In this document: positions 9,606 to 19,600 of the stretch, one piece after another
Numbering within the stretch: the first letter of the stretch is position 1
Layout of the letters: each line of letters starts with the position of its first letter
From: Caballeronia glebae
GTDB taxonomy: Bacteria; Pseudomonadota; Gammaproteobacteria; Burkholderiales; Burkholderiaceae
Assembly: GCF_001545035.1 (NCBI RefSeq)
Contig: NZ_FCOJ02000055.1
Location: 1-52,156 of the forward strand
DNA length: 52,156 bases
Direction: 5' to 3'
Made by a program: the position numbers and the translations under genes
Notes under the pieces: model-generated
The model's input: the letters and a program-made list of their open reading frames with translations, nothing else
What the model was told of the DNA's origin: nothing
Database searches by the model: none

Positions 9606-9629
9606 AAAGGGACGGCGCGCCGTCCCTTT
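9606..9629 (-). terminator. Intrinsic terminator after glnA
   Basis: A perfect 24-bp palindrome (arm AAAGGGACGGCG) is followed on the minus strand by a run of six T (complement of 9603-9608, partly inside the arm). It lies 72 bp past the glnA stop and before glnL. It would make most glnA transcripts monocistronic and lower ntrBC expression. Confidence 0.85.
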
Positions 9630-9700
9630 GGTTCACTGCGTAGCGCACGTCGCGCGCTTCATCGGACTGCTCATGACAAAACGCGCTTCGACCATGCTGC

Positions 9701-11116
9701 TTACAACGAGTAGTACATCTCGAACTCGATCGGATGCACCGCCTGACGATAACGCTGCAGCTCGTTGGTCTTCAGTTCGATGTATGCGTCGAGCATCGAA
9801 TCCGTGAACACGCCGCCGCGCGTCAGGAACTCGCGATCCGCGTCGAGCGCGTCGAGTGCCTGGTCGAGGCCCGCGCACACGGTCGGGATCTTCTTGTCTT
9901 CTTCCGGCGGCAGATCGTACAGATTCTTGTCCGCGGCTTCGCCCGGATGAATCTTGTTCTGCACGCCGTCGAGACCCGCCATCATCAGCGCGGAAAAGCA
10001 CAGGTACGGGTTCGCCAGCGGATCCGGGAAACGCGTTTCGATACGGCGGCCCTTCGGGTTCGAGACGTGCGGAATACGGATCGATGCCGAACGGTTGCGA
10101 GCCGAGTAAGCCAGCTTCACGGGCGCTTCGAAGTGCGGCACGAGACGCTTGTACGAGTTCGTACCCGGGTTCGTGATCGCGTTCAGCGCGCGCGCATGCT
10201 TGATGATGCCGCCGATGTAGAACAGCGCGAATTCCGACAGTCCTGCGTAGCCGTTGCCCGCGAACAGGTTCTGACCGTCCTTCCAGATCGACTGGTGGAC
10301 GTGCATGCCCGAACCGTTGTCGCCGACGATCGGCTTCGGCATGAACGTCGCCGTCTTGCCGTACGTGTGCGCCACGTTATGGATGATGTACTTCATCTGC
10401 TGCAGCCAGTCCGCGCGCTGAACCAGCGTCGAGAACTTGGTGCCGATTTCGTTCTGGCCCTGGCCCGCCACTTCGTGGTGGTGCACTTCGACCGGAATGC
10501 CGATCTGTTCGAGCAGCAGACACATTTCCGAGCGGATGTCCTGGAACTGGTCGACAGGCGCGACCGGGAAGTAGCCGCCCTTCGTGCCCGGACGGTGGCC
10601 GGTGTTGCCGCCTTCGAATTCCTTCGCTGATGACCACGGTGCCTCTTCCGAACCGATCTTCAGGAACGTTCCCGACTGGTCCGTGTTCCACTGCACCGAG
10701 TCGAAAATGAAGAATTCCGGCTCCGGACCGAAGAAAGCGGTGTCGCCCAGGCCCGAGTTCTTGAGATACGCTTCGGCGCGTCGCGCGAGGGAACGCGGGT
10801 CGCGTTCGTAGCCCTTGCCGTCAGCCGGCTCGACCACGTCGCAGGTCAGCACAAGCGTCGATTCTTCGTAGAACGGGTCGATGAACGCGGTGTCCGCGTC
10901 CGGCACGAGCAGCATGTCCGACGCCTCGATGCCCTTCCAGCCTGCGATGGACGAACCGTCGAAAGCGTGGCCGCTTTCAAATTTGTCTTCGTCGAATGCC
11001 GAGACCGGCACCGAAACGTGTTGTTCTTTGCCGCGCGTGTCGGTGAAGCGGAAGTCGACGAACTTGACGTCCTCGTCCTTGACGAGTTGCATGACGTCGG
11101 CCACGGATTTACTCAT
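9701..11116 (-). CDS. glnA: Type I glutamine synthetase GlnA
   Basis: GlnA makes glutamine from glutamate, ammonia and ATP, and is the main ammonia-assimilating enzyme under N limitation. The 471-aa protein fits GSI-beta. It has the N-terminal beta-grasp region, the FDGSSI motif, the ATP-binding stretch KPIVGDNGSGMHVHQS, the glutamate-binding NPGTNSYKRL, and the adenylylation site Y400 in NLYDLPPEE. It is the first gene of glnA-glnL-glnG. Regulation is visible upstream as a sigma-54 promoter and two NtrC sites. Covalent control by GlnE adenylylation is inferred from the conserved Tyr. Confidence 0.98.
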   Translation of the reverse strand: MSKSVADVMQLVKDEDVKFVDFRFTDTRGKEQHVSVPVSAFDEDKFESGHAFDGSSIAGWKGIEASDMLLVPDADTAFIDPFYEESTLVLTCDVVEPADGKGYERDPRSLARRAEAYLKNSGLGDTAFFGPEPEFFIFDSVQWNTDQSGTFLKIGSEEAPWSSAKEFEGGNTGHRPGTKGGYFPVAPVDQFQDIRSEMCLLLEQIGIPVEVHHHEVAGQGQNEIGTKFSTLVQRADWLQQMKYIIHNVAHTYGKTATFMPKPIVGDNGSGMHVHQSIWKDGQNLFAGNGYAGLSEFALFYIGGIIKHARALNAITNPGTNSYKRLVPHFEAPVKLAYSARNRSASIRIPHVSNPKGRRIETRFPDPLANPYLCFSALMMAGLDGVQNKIHPGEAADKNLYDLPPEEDKKIPTVCAGLDQALDALDADREFLTRGGVFTDSMLDAYIELKTNELQRYRQAVHPIEFEMYYSL

Positions 11117-11200
11117 TACCTATCTCCTGATTAACAAAAGTCGGCGAATCGCTCCGCCGCCCCGACCAATCCTGTACATCGATCCAATCGAGGATGGAAA

Positions 11201-11216
11201 AGCAGCTTCCGTGCCA
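11201..11216 (-). promoter_or_regulatory. Sigma-54 (-24/-12) promoter of glnA
   Basis: The minus strand reads TGGCACG-N4-CTGCT. This matches the sigma-54 consensus TGGCACG-N4-TTGCW except for one base, with the invariant GG and GC at the correct spacing. Transcription would begin near 11190, leaving a leader of roughly 70 bases before the glnA ATG at 11116. Confidence 0.85.
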
Positions 11217-11309
11217 AGCGCACCATCTTTGCGCTAAGCGCTTGAAGCAGCGCGCGTTTTGGGTGAAACAACTTCGCTTTTGGTTGCGGCTGTTGCTTGG
11301 TCGCTTGCG

Positions 11310-11336
11310 TGGCTCGCACCAATTCGGTGCGAGCCA
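11310..11336. promoter_or_regulatory. NtrC enhancer site, proximal to glnA
   Basis: This inverted repeat has 11-bp arms (TGGCTCGCACC and its complement) around AATTC. Its core GCACC-N5-GGTGC (11316-11330) matches the enteric NtrC enhancer pattern. It lies about 110 bp upstream of the sigma-54 element, a typical enhancer distance. Confidence 0.8.
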
Positions 11337-11356
11337 GTTTGTTCGGTATTGCTCAG

Positions 11357-11371
11357 GCACTTTTATAGTGC
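11357..11371. promoter_or_regulatory. NtrC enhancer site, distal to glnA
   Basis: The 15-bp palindromic core GCACT-N5-AGTGC fits the NtrC site pattern GCACY-N5-RGTGC. Its centre is 41 bp (about four helical turns) from that of the other site, so two NtrC dimers would lie on one face of the DNA. The rest of 11117-11463 shows no gene. Confidence 0.75.
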
Positions 11372-11463
11372 ATTCGTCAGACTTTGCACCAGTTTCGCGC
11401 GCGGCGTTTCTGCCATTCGCCACGCTAGAATGATTCTTTAGGCTTAACGGAGACCCAGACGCC

Positions 11464-11928
11464 ATGAGCACGCTCGAACAGTTATATGCCCAGGCCGGCA
11501 AACGCGCCGCCGAAAATAACCTGACCTATGCGGGCGCACTCTCACCGGCCGAAGCCTTCGAATTGCTGCAGCTCGACCCGCGCGCACGCCTCGTCGATGT
11601 TCGCACACGCGCCGAGCTCGACTGGGTCGGCCGCCCCGCCATCGACGGCGCGCAGTACGCGCATATCGAATGGATTCGCTATCCCGGCTCCGTGCCGAAC
11701 GCCGAGTTTATCGAACAATTGCGGCAGGTCGCCACCCCGGATACGCCTGTCGTGTTTTTGTGCCGCAGCGCCGCGCGCTCGAAGCTCGCGGCCGTCGCGG
11801 CGCAGAAGGAAGGCTACGCGCAGGCGTATGACCTGCTCGAAGGCTTCGAAGGCGACAAGGATGGGCAGGGGCATCGGAAAACGGTATCGGGATGGTGTTT
11901 TCGCAAGCTGCCTTGGATTGGGGCTTGA
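11464..11928 (+). CDS. Rhodanese-domain protein
   Basis: This is a single-domain rhodanese of 154 aa. The presumed catalytic cysteine is C100 in VVFLCRSAARS. The substrate motif DVRTRAELDWVG and the terminal SGWCFRKLPW region fit the family. Such proteins carry sulfur as a persulfide; the physiological acceptor is unknown here. It diverges from glnA, and the NtrC sites lie in the shared upstream region. A TAGAAT at 11426-11431 could be its -10. It converges with cutC 9 bp away, so the two are not co-transcribed. Confidence 0.88.
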   Translation: MSTLEQLYAQAGKRAAENNLTYAGALSPAEAFELLQLDPRARLVDVRTRAELDWVGRPAIDGAQYAHIEWIRYPGSVPNAEFIEQLRQVATPDTPVVFLCRSAARSKLAAVAAQKEGYAQAYDLLEGFEGDKDGQGHRKTVSGWCFRKLPWIGA

Positions 11929-11937
11929 GCGGTTCGC

Positions 11938-12633
11938 TCAGGCTCGTGCATCGAGCAACGTCCGCGCGCGCCTCACTCTCGCTTCATCGACAGGCGCCAG
12001 CCCCTTTCCATCGACACGCACGCCCGAGCCGAAATGCACCGCGCGCACGCCCGTGGAAGCGACGAACGGCGCAACGGCATCGACCGTTAATCCAGCGCCC
12101 GCGAGCACCGTGCAGCGCGTTCCCGCCGCCTTTCCGACGAGCTTCGCAATCGCGCCCTCGGCGTCCAGCACGGAAGGCTTGCCGCCCGAGGTCAGCACGT
12201 TCGTGACGGCATCGAATTGCAGGAGCGTATCGAACGCGACGAGCAGATCGCGTGCTTCGTCGAAAGCGCGGTGGAAAGTGAGTTGCAAGCCATCGGCCGC
12301 TTCAATCGCGCGCGCGAGCCCGTCCGTGTCGACGGAACCATCGGCGCGCAACATCCCCACGACGATCGCGTTCGCCCGCGTCTTCGAGATCGCGCGCACG
12401 TCGCGCAGCATGACCGCGTAGTCGTCGGCATCGTAGACGAACGAGCGGCTGTGCGGCCGCACGATCACGTTCACAGGAATGGCGACCGCCTCGATCACCG
12501 ATTCGATCAGGCCGATGCTCGGCGTCAATCCGCCCTCGCCCATCGCCGTGATCAGCTCCAGCCGGTTCGCGCCGCCGCGCTCCGCAGCGCGCGCATCGGC
12601 GACAGTCGTCGCGATGACTTCCAGCAGCGTCAC
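11938..12633 (-). CDS. cutC: CutC family protein
   Basis: CutC is a TIM-barrel protein historically linked to copper homeostasis; its biochemical role is unsettled. The 231-aa protein shows family landmarks: ERGGANRLELITAMGEGGLTPS, VNVIVRPHSRSFVYD, LTFHRAFDEARD and a C-terminal VHFGSG. I chose the GTG at 12633 because GGAGGAAACGAA precedes it and homologous sequence starts there (VTLLEV). The GTG overlaps the stop of the upstream CinA-type gene (GTGA), so translation is coupled. Confidence 0.9.
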   Translation of the reverse strand: MTLLEVIATTVADARAAERGGANRLELITAMGEGGLTPSIGLIESVIEAVAIPVNVIVRPHSRSFVYDADDYAVMLRDVRAISKTRANAIVVGMLRADGSVDTDGLARAIEAADGLQLTFHRAFDEARDLLVAFDTLLQFDAVTNVLTSGGKPSVLDAEGAIAKLVGKAAGTRCTVLAGAGLTVDAVAPFVASTGVRAVHFGSGVRVDGKGLAPVDEARVRRARTLLDARA

Positions 12634-13448
12634 TTCGTTTCCTCCGCCGGTGCTTCCACGACTTCGCCGCCGAGCGCGATCACGCCCTCGCGCAGCACCT
12701 CGAACGCCGCATTCGCCTTCTCCGGATCGCCTTTCACGCCCAGATCGATGTGCGCGCGCTCGTAAAGCGAACCGCGCGCGGCATCGCCGACGCTCGGCAG
12801 GCTGAACGCGCGCACGCCGTCGAAATCGCGCTCGATCGCGACCATCAACGGCGTGATGCGCGATTCCGGCAGACCGAACACCAGCAGCGAGCGCTCGACA
12901 TGCGGGCTCGCGTGATGCAGATGCGCGTACTTCGTGTCGAGCACCCATTCCATCATCGGCCAGGCCATGACCGGGAAGCCCGGCACGAAGTGATGGTCGC
13001 CGAACGAAAAGCCCGGAATCCTGTTGTAGCTGTTCGGGATGATTTCCGCCCCGCGCGGGAACGTGCCCATGTTCAGCCGATGCAGGTTCTCGGGCGATTC
13101 CAGATCGGCCGGTTTGCCCGCCTGCGCCGCCGTATCGCGAATGCGCGCGCGGATGAGTTCCGCGGCCTCGGGATGCAGTTCGAGCGGCACGCCCAGCGCC
13201 TTCGCCGCGCATTGGCGCGTGTGATCGTCGGGCGTCGCGCCGATGCCGCCGGTCGAAAACACGATATCGCCCGATGCGAAGGTGCGCGCGAGCGTCGCGG
13301 TGATGCGAGCCGGATCGTCGCCGACGTATTCGGCCCAGTCGAGCGACAGACCGCGCGCGCTCAGCAATTCGATGATTTTCGGCAGATGCTTGTCGGTGCG
13401 GCGGCCGGACAAGATTTCGTCGCCGATGATGATGACGCCAATGCCCAT
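12630..13448 (-). CDS. CinA/MoaB-type molybdopterin-binding domain protein
   Basis: This 272-aa protein has only the MoCF (molybdopterin-binding-like) domain of the competence/damage-inducible CinA family: GIGVIIIGDEILSGRRTDKH at the start, DIVFSTGGIGATPDDHT, and a FGDHHFVPGFPVMAWPM segment. It lacks the C-terminal NMN deamidase domain of full CinA, so deamidase activity is not expected. The ATG at 13448 was chosen because the conserved domain begins there and AAGGGG lies upstream; the frame extending to 13592 is non-homologous. It is probably cotranscribed with the EI24 gene upstream and with cutC. Confidence 0.85.
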   Translation of the reverse strand: MGIGVIIIGDEILSGRRTDKHLPKIIELLSARGLSLDWAEYVGDDPARITATLARTFASGDIVFSTGGIGATPDDHTRQCAAKALGVPLELHPEAAELIRARIRDTAAQAGKPADLESPENLHRLNMGTFPRGAEIIPNSYNRIPGFSFGDHHFVPGFPVMAWPMMEWVLDTKYAHLHHASPHVERSLLVFGLPESRITPLMVAIERDFDGVRAFSLPSVGDAARGSLYERAHIDLGVKGDPEKANAAFEVLREGVIALGGEVVEAPAEETK

Positions 13449-13464
13449 GAATGCCCCTTTCTTC

Positions 13465-14316
13465 TTACAGTGAAACGTCGCGGGATTCGACCGTGATCGC
13501 CGGAAAATGCGGCTCGCTCGCGCGCAGACGTTCGAGCGCGTGCAGGCAGTAATGCGCGAACCAGAGCGCCGAAAACACGAGGATGAACGCATACGCCCAG
13601 ATCGTCACGGCGGCGACGACCGGAAACAGCGGCAAGAGCCATACGGACCATGCCCAGAGCATCGTCGGCACGGAACTGAACAGGCCGCTCACGATGCCGA
13701 TCGCAAGCAGCGGCCAGCGCGCGTCGCGCACTATCGCGCGGCGCTCGTCCGCGCTCGCGTGGACCGCGAGCGCGTCGTAGGTCATCACGCGATACGTCAG
13801 CCAGCCCCACAGGAGCGGTGGAATCAATGCGAAGAACGGCGGAATCAGCCATAAGGGCAGCGTGATGACGAGCAACACGAGACAAACGACCGTGGTCACG
13901 ACCGAATGCCCGAGACTGCCGTACCACGAGCCGCCGCGCCGCTCTTCCAGCGACGAATAGTGACCTTTCGGCCGACGCGTGAGCAGTTTGATGACGCCGG
14001 GCATCGACAGCGTCGCGATGAGCAGCAGCACCGTCACGACGATCAGCGGCACGGTCATGATGACGACGAGAAACGGCGCGATGACCGCGTGCAGCGACGA
14101 AAAGCCGACCGCATCGAAGAGACGGTACATCCACGACGTCAGCGCCCAGCCGCTGAGCCAACTATTGGCGGCGCCGGTGAGCGTTTGCCAGAAGAACCAG
14201 AGCAATGCGCCCCAGAGCACGGTGGCGACGCCGAAAGGCATCAGCGTCAGCCAGAGCATGCGCGGATGAAAGACGTTCGCCGTCGCGCGCACGAAAGAAC
14301 GCAGCAAGTCACTCAT
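13465..14316 (-). CDS. EI24/CysZ-like integral membrane protein
   Basis: This is a 283-aa polytopic inner-membrane protein with about six hydrophobic segments (for example MPFGVATVLWGALLWFFW, VVTTVVCLVLLVITLPLWL and VWLLPLFPVVAAVTIWAYAF). The fold resembles EI24 domain proteins, a family that includes the sulfate transporter CysZ. The conserved interior GSWYGSLGHSVVT and AVHASADERR regions are soluble loops. Its substrate is unknown. It ends 16 bp before the CinA-type gene start, and that coupling does not itself show its role. The start at 14316 excludes a short non-conserved extension. Confidence 0.8.
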   Translation of the reverse strand: MSDLLRSFVRATANVFHPRMLWLTLMPFGVATVLWGALLWFFWQTLTGAANSWLSGWALTSWMYRLFDAVGFSSLHAVIAPFLVVIMTVPLIVVTVLLLIATLSMPGVIKLLTRRPKGHYSSLEERRGGSWYGSLGHSVVTTVVCLVLLVITLPLWLIPPFFALIPPLLWGWLTYRVMTYDALAVHASADERRAIVRDARWPLLAIGIVSGLFSSVPTMLWAWSVWLLPLFPVVAAVTIWAYAFILVFSALWFAHYCLHALERLRASEPHFPAITVESRDVSL

Positions 14317-14394
14317 GCGTAATTCGTAGAAAAGAAAGAGGAACCGACAGGATAAACCAGCGCCGCGCATGGGCGCCGGTCTCGTGGGAAACGC

Positions 14395-15414
14395 TCAGAC
14401 GGCGGCCGAGTTGTCCGAAGCGGACGAACCCGCGCGGCGGGCGGAAAGACGCGCGGCGATGCGCTTGAACGCGAGCCAGTGCTGCTCGATGAAGCCGTCG
14501 CCGTAATGGACGGGCTTGACGCCCGGCGCGGCGAGCTGGTCGCGGATGCCGGTCGGCTCGACGGTGCGGTCGAACGAGGCCGAGCGGAACAGGATGTCCC
14601 AGAACGAAAACAGCACGCCGAAGTTGCAGCCGTAGGTCGTGCCTTCGTGACCGAAGCCGATCGCATGATGGCGGCGATGAAACGCGGGACTCACGATGAT
14701 CCGATCGCCCAGCCAGCCGAAGTGCAGCCGGATGTTCGCGTGCTGAACGCTCTGCATGAAATTGGTAATAGCGACGAGCACGACGAATTGCGACGGCTCC
14801 ACGCCGATCACGAGCGCGACGCACGCGAAAAAGCTCGCCTGAAGGATGTCGTCGAGCAAATGGTTGCGGTCGTCCGTCCAGAGCGACATCTTCTGCTGGC
14901 TGTGATGCACCGCGTGCAGTTCCCACCAGATGCCGATACGGTGCTCCAGGCGGTGATACCAATAACCCGCCAGATCGAGAATGAGCAGATAGATGACGAA
15001 CGTGACGAGCGGCTGCGTCGTGACGCCCGGCCACAGATTGTCGATTTCCAGATTCGGCACGTTGTGGAGGCGCAGCCAGCTCTGCATCGAATCGAAGAGT
15101 GGCTGGAACGTGAAGAAGAAAAACAGGTTGAGGATGCCGAGCTTGACGATCCACGTGTAGAGCACGTCCACGCGCACGCCTTTGCGGTCCTTCCACGTTT
15201 CGGCCGGGCGGAAGGCTTCGAGCGGGCGCAGGATCGCGTACATCGCGAGCACTTCGAGCACGCCGACGATCACCCAGTAGAGCGCGTCGTAGGTGTCCTC
15301 GTCGTAGTCCATCAGGCCGATCTGGTACAGCAGCGGCTGCACGACATCGACGTAGAGCAACGTCTGAAGCCAGGAAACGAGACCGTCCAGCGACGAAAGA
15401 ATGGAATGAAACAT
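14395..15414 (-). CDS. Sterol desaturase / fatty acid hydroxylase superfamily protein
   Basis: This is a membrane di-iron hydroxylase of 339 aa. The histidine clusters that ligate the irons are visible: YHRLEH (about 152-157), HAVHH (about 166-170) and FHRRHH (about 243-248), set among hydrophobic helices. Members hydroxylate or desaturate lipids; this one could act on fatty acids, hopanoids or ornithine lipids, and the sequence does not say which. I chose the ATG at 15414 (MFHSIL) with GGAG just upstream over the ATG at 15453. No obvious pathway neighbour is present. Confidence 0.88.
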   Translation of the reverse strand: MFHSILSSLDGLVSWLQTLLYVDVVQPLLYQIGLMDYDEDTYDALYWVIVGVLEVLAMYAILRPLEAFRPAETWKDRKGVRVDVLYTWIVKLGILNLFFFFTFQPLFDSMQSWLRLHNVPNLEIDNLWPGVTTQPLVTFVIYLLILDLAGYWYHRLEHRIGIWWELHAVHHSQQKMSLWTDDRNHLLDDILQASFFACVALVIGVEPSQFVVLVAITNFMQSVQHANIRLHFGWLGDRIIVSPAFHRRHHAIGFGHEGTTYGCNFGVLFSFWDILFRSASFDRTVEPTGIRDQLAAPGVKPVHYGDGFIEQHWLAFKRIAARLSARRAGSSASDNSAAV

Positions 15415-15495
15415 GGTGCTCCGTGGTGCTTGCGGCCGTCCGGGTCCGGCCATACCTCAATCGTAGTACAGGGCGCGAAAGCGCGCCCCGTTTGC

Positions 15496-16509
15496 TTACG
15501 CCCCGTTCGGCGCTGTTACCGGCGCGCGGTTGTAGAAGTAGATGCCGTGCGGCGAGCGGCCGACCTTGATGGTTTCGATCAGCTTACGATTCGCCAGGTC
15601 GATCACGCCGACGTGCTTCGCGAAGCGGAACGTAACCCACAGATACTTTTTGTCGGCGGAAAGTTCCATATCGTCGGGGCCGGGCAGAAGACCGGTGATG
15701 TCGCCGACGTTCGTGAGCGAGTCTTCGTCGATGATGCTGATCGTGTTCGCCACGCGGTTCGACACCAGCACGTGCTTGCCGTCGGCCATCGAGCGGAAGT
15801 TGTGTGCGCCCTTGCCCGTCGTGATGGTCTTGACGACCTTCTGGTTGCGCCAGTCGACCACGGCCACGTAGTCCGCGCCGGTCATGCCCACGAGCAGATA
15901 CTTGTCGCCCGGCGTGAGCCAGACGCCCGCCGGCACCTTGCCGACCTTCATCTTCCATTTCACGGTCTGCGTCGCCAGGTCGATCGCGGCGACTTCGCCC
16001 GACACCTGCAGCGAGATGAACGCCGTCGTGCTGTCGTTGGTGAACGCGATGTGGCTCGGCATGGTCGCGAGCGGCAGGCGCTTCGCAATGCTCAGGTTCT
16101 TGCCGTCGAAATGGTAGATGTCGAGGCGATCGAGCCGCAGGCCCGTCGACACGAACCACTTTTTGTCCGGCGAGAAGCCGATCTGATACGGATCTTCGAT
16201 GTCCTGCACCCAGCGCTGGACCGTGCCGGTTTTCGGATCGACGAACATCAGGTTGTTCGACACCGAATTCGCGACGATCAGCGAGGAGTTGTCCGGCAGC
16301 GGCATCAAATGATGCGGCTCTTTGCCCGTCGGCACGGTGCCGACGACCTGATGCGTGTTTTCGTCGATGAGGCTCAGCGTGGCTTCCGCCGAGTTGAGCA
16401 CGATGACGTTGTTGGCGAGTGCTGCGGAGGCGACCAGCGCGGCGGCGGTAGCGATGGCTGCGCGTGCGGTGATCGCACGCAAACGGCCGGAACGGAAAAT
16501 ATTGCGCAT
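15496..16509 (-). CDS. Secreted YVTN-family beta-propeller protein
   Basis: This 337-aa protein has a Sec-type signal peptide (RAAIATAAALVASAALA, cleavage near 32). Repeated blades of the YVTN / cytochrome d1-like type follow, each with strand-turn signatures such as VIVLNSAEATLSLID, LIVANSVSNNLMFVD, VLVSNRVANTISIID and YLWVTFRFAKHVGVID. Seven blades would fit the length. The location is predicted to be periplasmic. No heme motif (CXXCH) is seen, so it is probably a binding or scaffold propeller; ligand unknown. A short stem with no T-run lies downstream. Confidence 0.85.
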   Translation of the reverse strand: MRNIFRSGRLRAITARAAIATAAALVASAALANNVIVLNSAEATLSLIDENTHQVVGTVPTGKEPHHLMPLPDNSSLIVANSVSNNLMFVDPKTGTVQRWVQDIEDPYQIGFSPDKKWFVSTGLRLDRLDIYHFDGKNLSIAKRLPLATMPSHIAFTNDSTTAFISLQVSGEVAAIDLATQTVKWKMKVGKVPAGVWLTPGDKYLLVGMTGADYVAVVDWRNQKVVKTITTGKGAHNFRSMADGKHVLVSNRVANTISIIDEDSLTNVGDITGLLPGPDDMELSADKKYLWVTFRFAKHVGVIDLANRKLIETIKVGRSPHGIYFYNRAPVTAPNGA

Positions 16510-16645
16510 GAAATTAGGCTTCGGAGGGCAGGCGTCATTGTAGAACGTTTGCCTCGCGCGGCGGGTTGACCAGGCGCGGCTTTTTGCGCAACACGCCGAG
16601 TCGGCGCAAGAAACGGCCGGCTCCGGCGGACTTTTCAGCCCTCTC

Positions 16646-19600
16646 CTAGCGCTGCATCGAATCCCAGACCTTGTGGAGGCGTTTTACCGAGACCGGCATC
16701 GGCGTGCGCAGTTCCTGCGCGAACAGCGACACGCGCAGCTCCTCCAGCAGCCACCGATACTCGGAAAGCCGCGCATCCGCGACGCCGCCGCGCTGCGAAA
16801 TCGCGCGCTGATAATGCTGCGCGAGCGGCTGCAGATCGGCGTAAAGACGCGCGTCGCGGGCCGGATCGGCCTTGAGCTTGTCGGCGCGCTGCGCAATGCC
16901 CTTCAGATAGCGCGGGAAGTGCGCAAGCTGCGCATACGGCGTGTCGATGACGAACCGTTTGCCGATGAGCGCGCCCGCTTGCGCCTGCATATCCGCGTAG
17001 GCCGACGCGAACGACTTCGCCTGCGCCAGCTTTTTGGCGAGCGCCGCGTACTCGGTCAGGATCGCGCCGACGAGCCGCGCGATTTCCTGCGCAAGCAGCG
17101 TGAGACGCCCTTTCGCGGCGTCGCGGCGAGCGTGGAAACTGGCGTCGTCGTCGGGCAAAGGGTCTTGCAGGCACGCGCGATCGAGCGCCGTCTCGACGAT
17201 CTGATCGCGCAACTCGTCGGCCGTGCCGAGCGCCATGTATTGCATCGACATTTCGCGCAGGCCCGGCAGATTTTTCTCCAGATAGCGAATCGGCTCGCGC
17301 AATTGCAGCGCGAACAGCCGCCGCAGTCCCGCGCGATGGATACGCACCGCTTCCTCGGGCGAATCGAACACTTCGACGTCGCAATGCGTGCCGCGATCGA
17401 CGAGCGCCGGATAGCCGAAGAGCGTCTGCCCGCGTCGCCGGATTTCGAGCAGTTCGGGCAGCTTGCCGAAATTCCACGTCGTGAGGTTTTCGTACAGCGC
17501 GGTGCCTTCGCCGGCCTGCTGCGCCGATTGCGTCTGCGGCGCCGATTCCGACTCCCCCGAAAGCGCATCGAAAGCCGCCGCCGACGTCAGCTTCTGGAAC
17601 TGCTGCTGCGCCTGCCCGCCCAGTTCCGCGCGCAACTGCGCGAGATTGCGCCCCATCGCGAGCTGGCGGCCGTGCTCGTCGATTACCTTGAAGTTCATGA
17701 ACAGGTGCGCGGAGAGCGTTTCGAGCTTGAAATCCGCGCTCTTCACGGCGACCTGCGTCTCTTCGCGGATATCGGCGATGAGCGAATCGACGAGCGCGCC
17801 CGCGCCGAATTTCGGCCCCGCATGACGCGCCGCGAAACCCGCCGCGTATTCCGGCAGCGGCACGACATGACGGCGCAACTTCTGCGGCAGCGATTTCAGC
17901 AGCAGTTGCGTCTTCTCCTTGATCATGCCCGGCACGAGCCATTCGACGCGGCGCGCATCGACCTGATTCAGCCCGTAAAGCGGCACTTGCAGCGTCACGC
18001 CGTCGCGCGCGGAACCCGGCTCGAAGTGATACGTGAGCGACATCTCGATGCCCGACATCGTCATGCGCTTCGGGAACAGATCCGTGGTGACGCCGGCGGC
18101 TTCGTGGCGCATGAGGTCGTCGCGCGAGAGGAACAGCAGCTTTTCGTTGCCGCCTTTCTTCTGCTCGTCGCGGTACCAGCGTTCGAACGCCGCGCCCGTC
18201 CACATGCCTTCGGGGATCAACGAATCGTAGAAACCGTAGATGAGTTCATCGTCGACGAGCACGTCCTGACGGCGCGACTTGTGCTCCAGTTGCTCGATGT
18301 CCGCGACCAGCTTGCGGTTATGCGCGAAGAACGGCAGACGCGTGTCGAATTCGCCTTCGACGAGCGCGCCGCGAATGAACAGCTCGCGCGCGTAATTCGG
18401 GTCCTGCTGGCCGAAGCTCACGCGACGCCGCGCGTAGACCGTCAGACCGTGCAGCGTCGCGCGCTCGTAGGCGACGACCTGAGCGGCCTTCTTCTCCCAA
18501 TGCGCGTCGGAAAGCGACTTCTTCAACAGATGCGCGCCGACCGTTTCGAGCCATTCCGGCTCGATCTTCGCAATCGTGCGCGCGTACAGACGGCTCGTTT
18601 CCACGAGTTCGCCCGCCATCACCCAGCGCCCCGCTTTCTTCAAGAGCGCCGAGCCCGGCCACAGATAAAACTTGATGCCGCGCGCGCCGAGATAATGCGG
18701 CTCGTCGTCGGCCTTGAGACCGACGTTGCCGAGCAGACCCGTCAGGAGCGACAGATGCACTTGCTCGAAGGTCGCATCCGACTCGTTCAGACGCCAGCCG
18801 TGCTCGCGCACGACCGTGAGCAGTTGCGAATGCACGTCGCGCCATTCGCGCAAACGCAGATGCGACAGGAAATTCGCGCGGCATGCATCGGTGAGCTGCT
18901 TGTTCGATTTCTTGTGCGCGACCGCTTCCTCGAACCACTTCCAGATGCGCGTCCACTGCAGGAATTCGGAGCGCTCGTCGACGAATTGCCGATGCGCCTG
19001 ATCCGCCTGTTCCTGCGCCTCGATCGGCCGGTCGCGCGGGTCCTGAACCGACACGGCGGCGGCGATGATCAGCACTTCCCTGAGCGCATGATGATCGCGG
19101 GCGGCGAGAATCATGCGGCCGACGCGCGGATCGAGCGGCAAACGCGCGAGCTCGCGGCCGAGCGGCGTGAGCGCGTTGTCGTCATCGACGGCGCCGAGCT
19201 CGTTCAGCAATTGATAGCCGTCCGCGACCGCGCGGCCGGGCGGCGGCTCGATGAACGGAAACGTTTCGATCGCCGTCAGATGCAGCGACTTCATCCGCAA
19301 GATCACGGCCGCGAGCGACGAGCGCAGGATTTCGGGATCGGTGAAGCGCGGCCGCGCCTGGAAATCCGCTTCGTCGTAGAGGCGGATGCACACGCCGTCC
19401 GCGACGCGCCCGCAGCGGCCCGCGCGCTGATTCGCCGCCGCCTGCGACACCGGCTCGATCTGCAGTTGCTCGACCTTGTTGCGATACGAATAGCGCTTCA
19501 CGCGCGCCATGCCGGTATCGACGACATAGCGGATGCCCGGTACCGTCAGCGACGTTTCGGCGACGTTGGTCGCGAGCACGATGCGCCGCGCGTTCGATGG

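Noticed and set aside
11220..11234. Third NtrC-like site (GCACC-N5-TGCGC)
   Set aside because: Only one half-site matches and it lies directly against the -24 element, an unlikely enhancer position.
15471..15488. Hairpin GGGCGCG / CGCGCCC downstream of the YVTN gene
   Set aside because: No T-run follows on either strand, so it is not called an intrinsic terminator.
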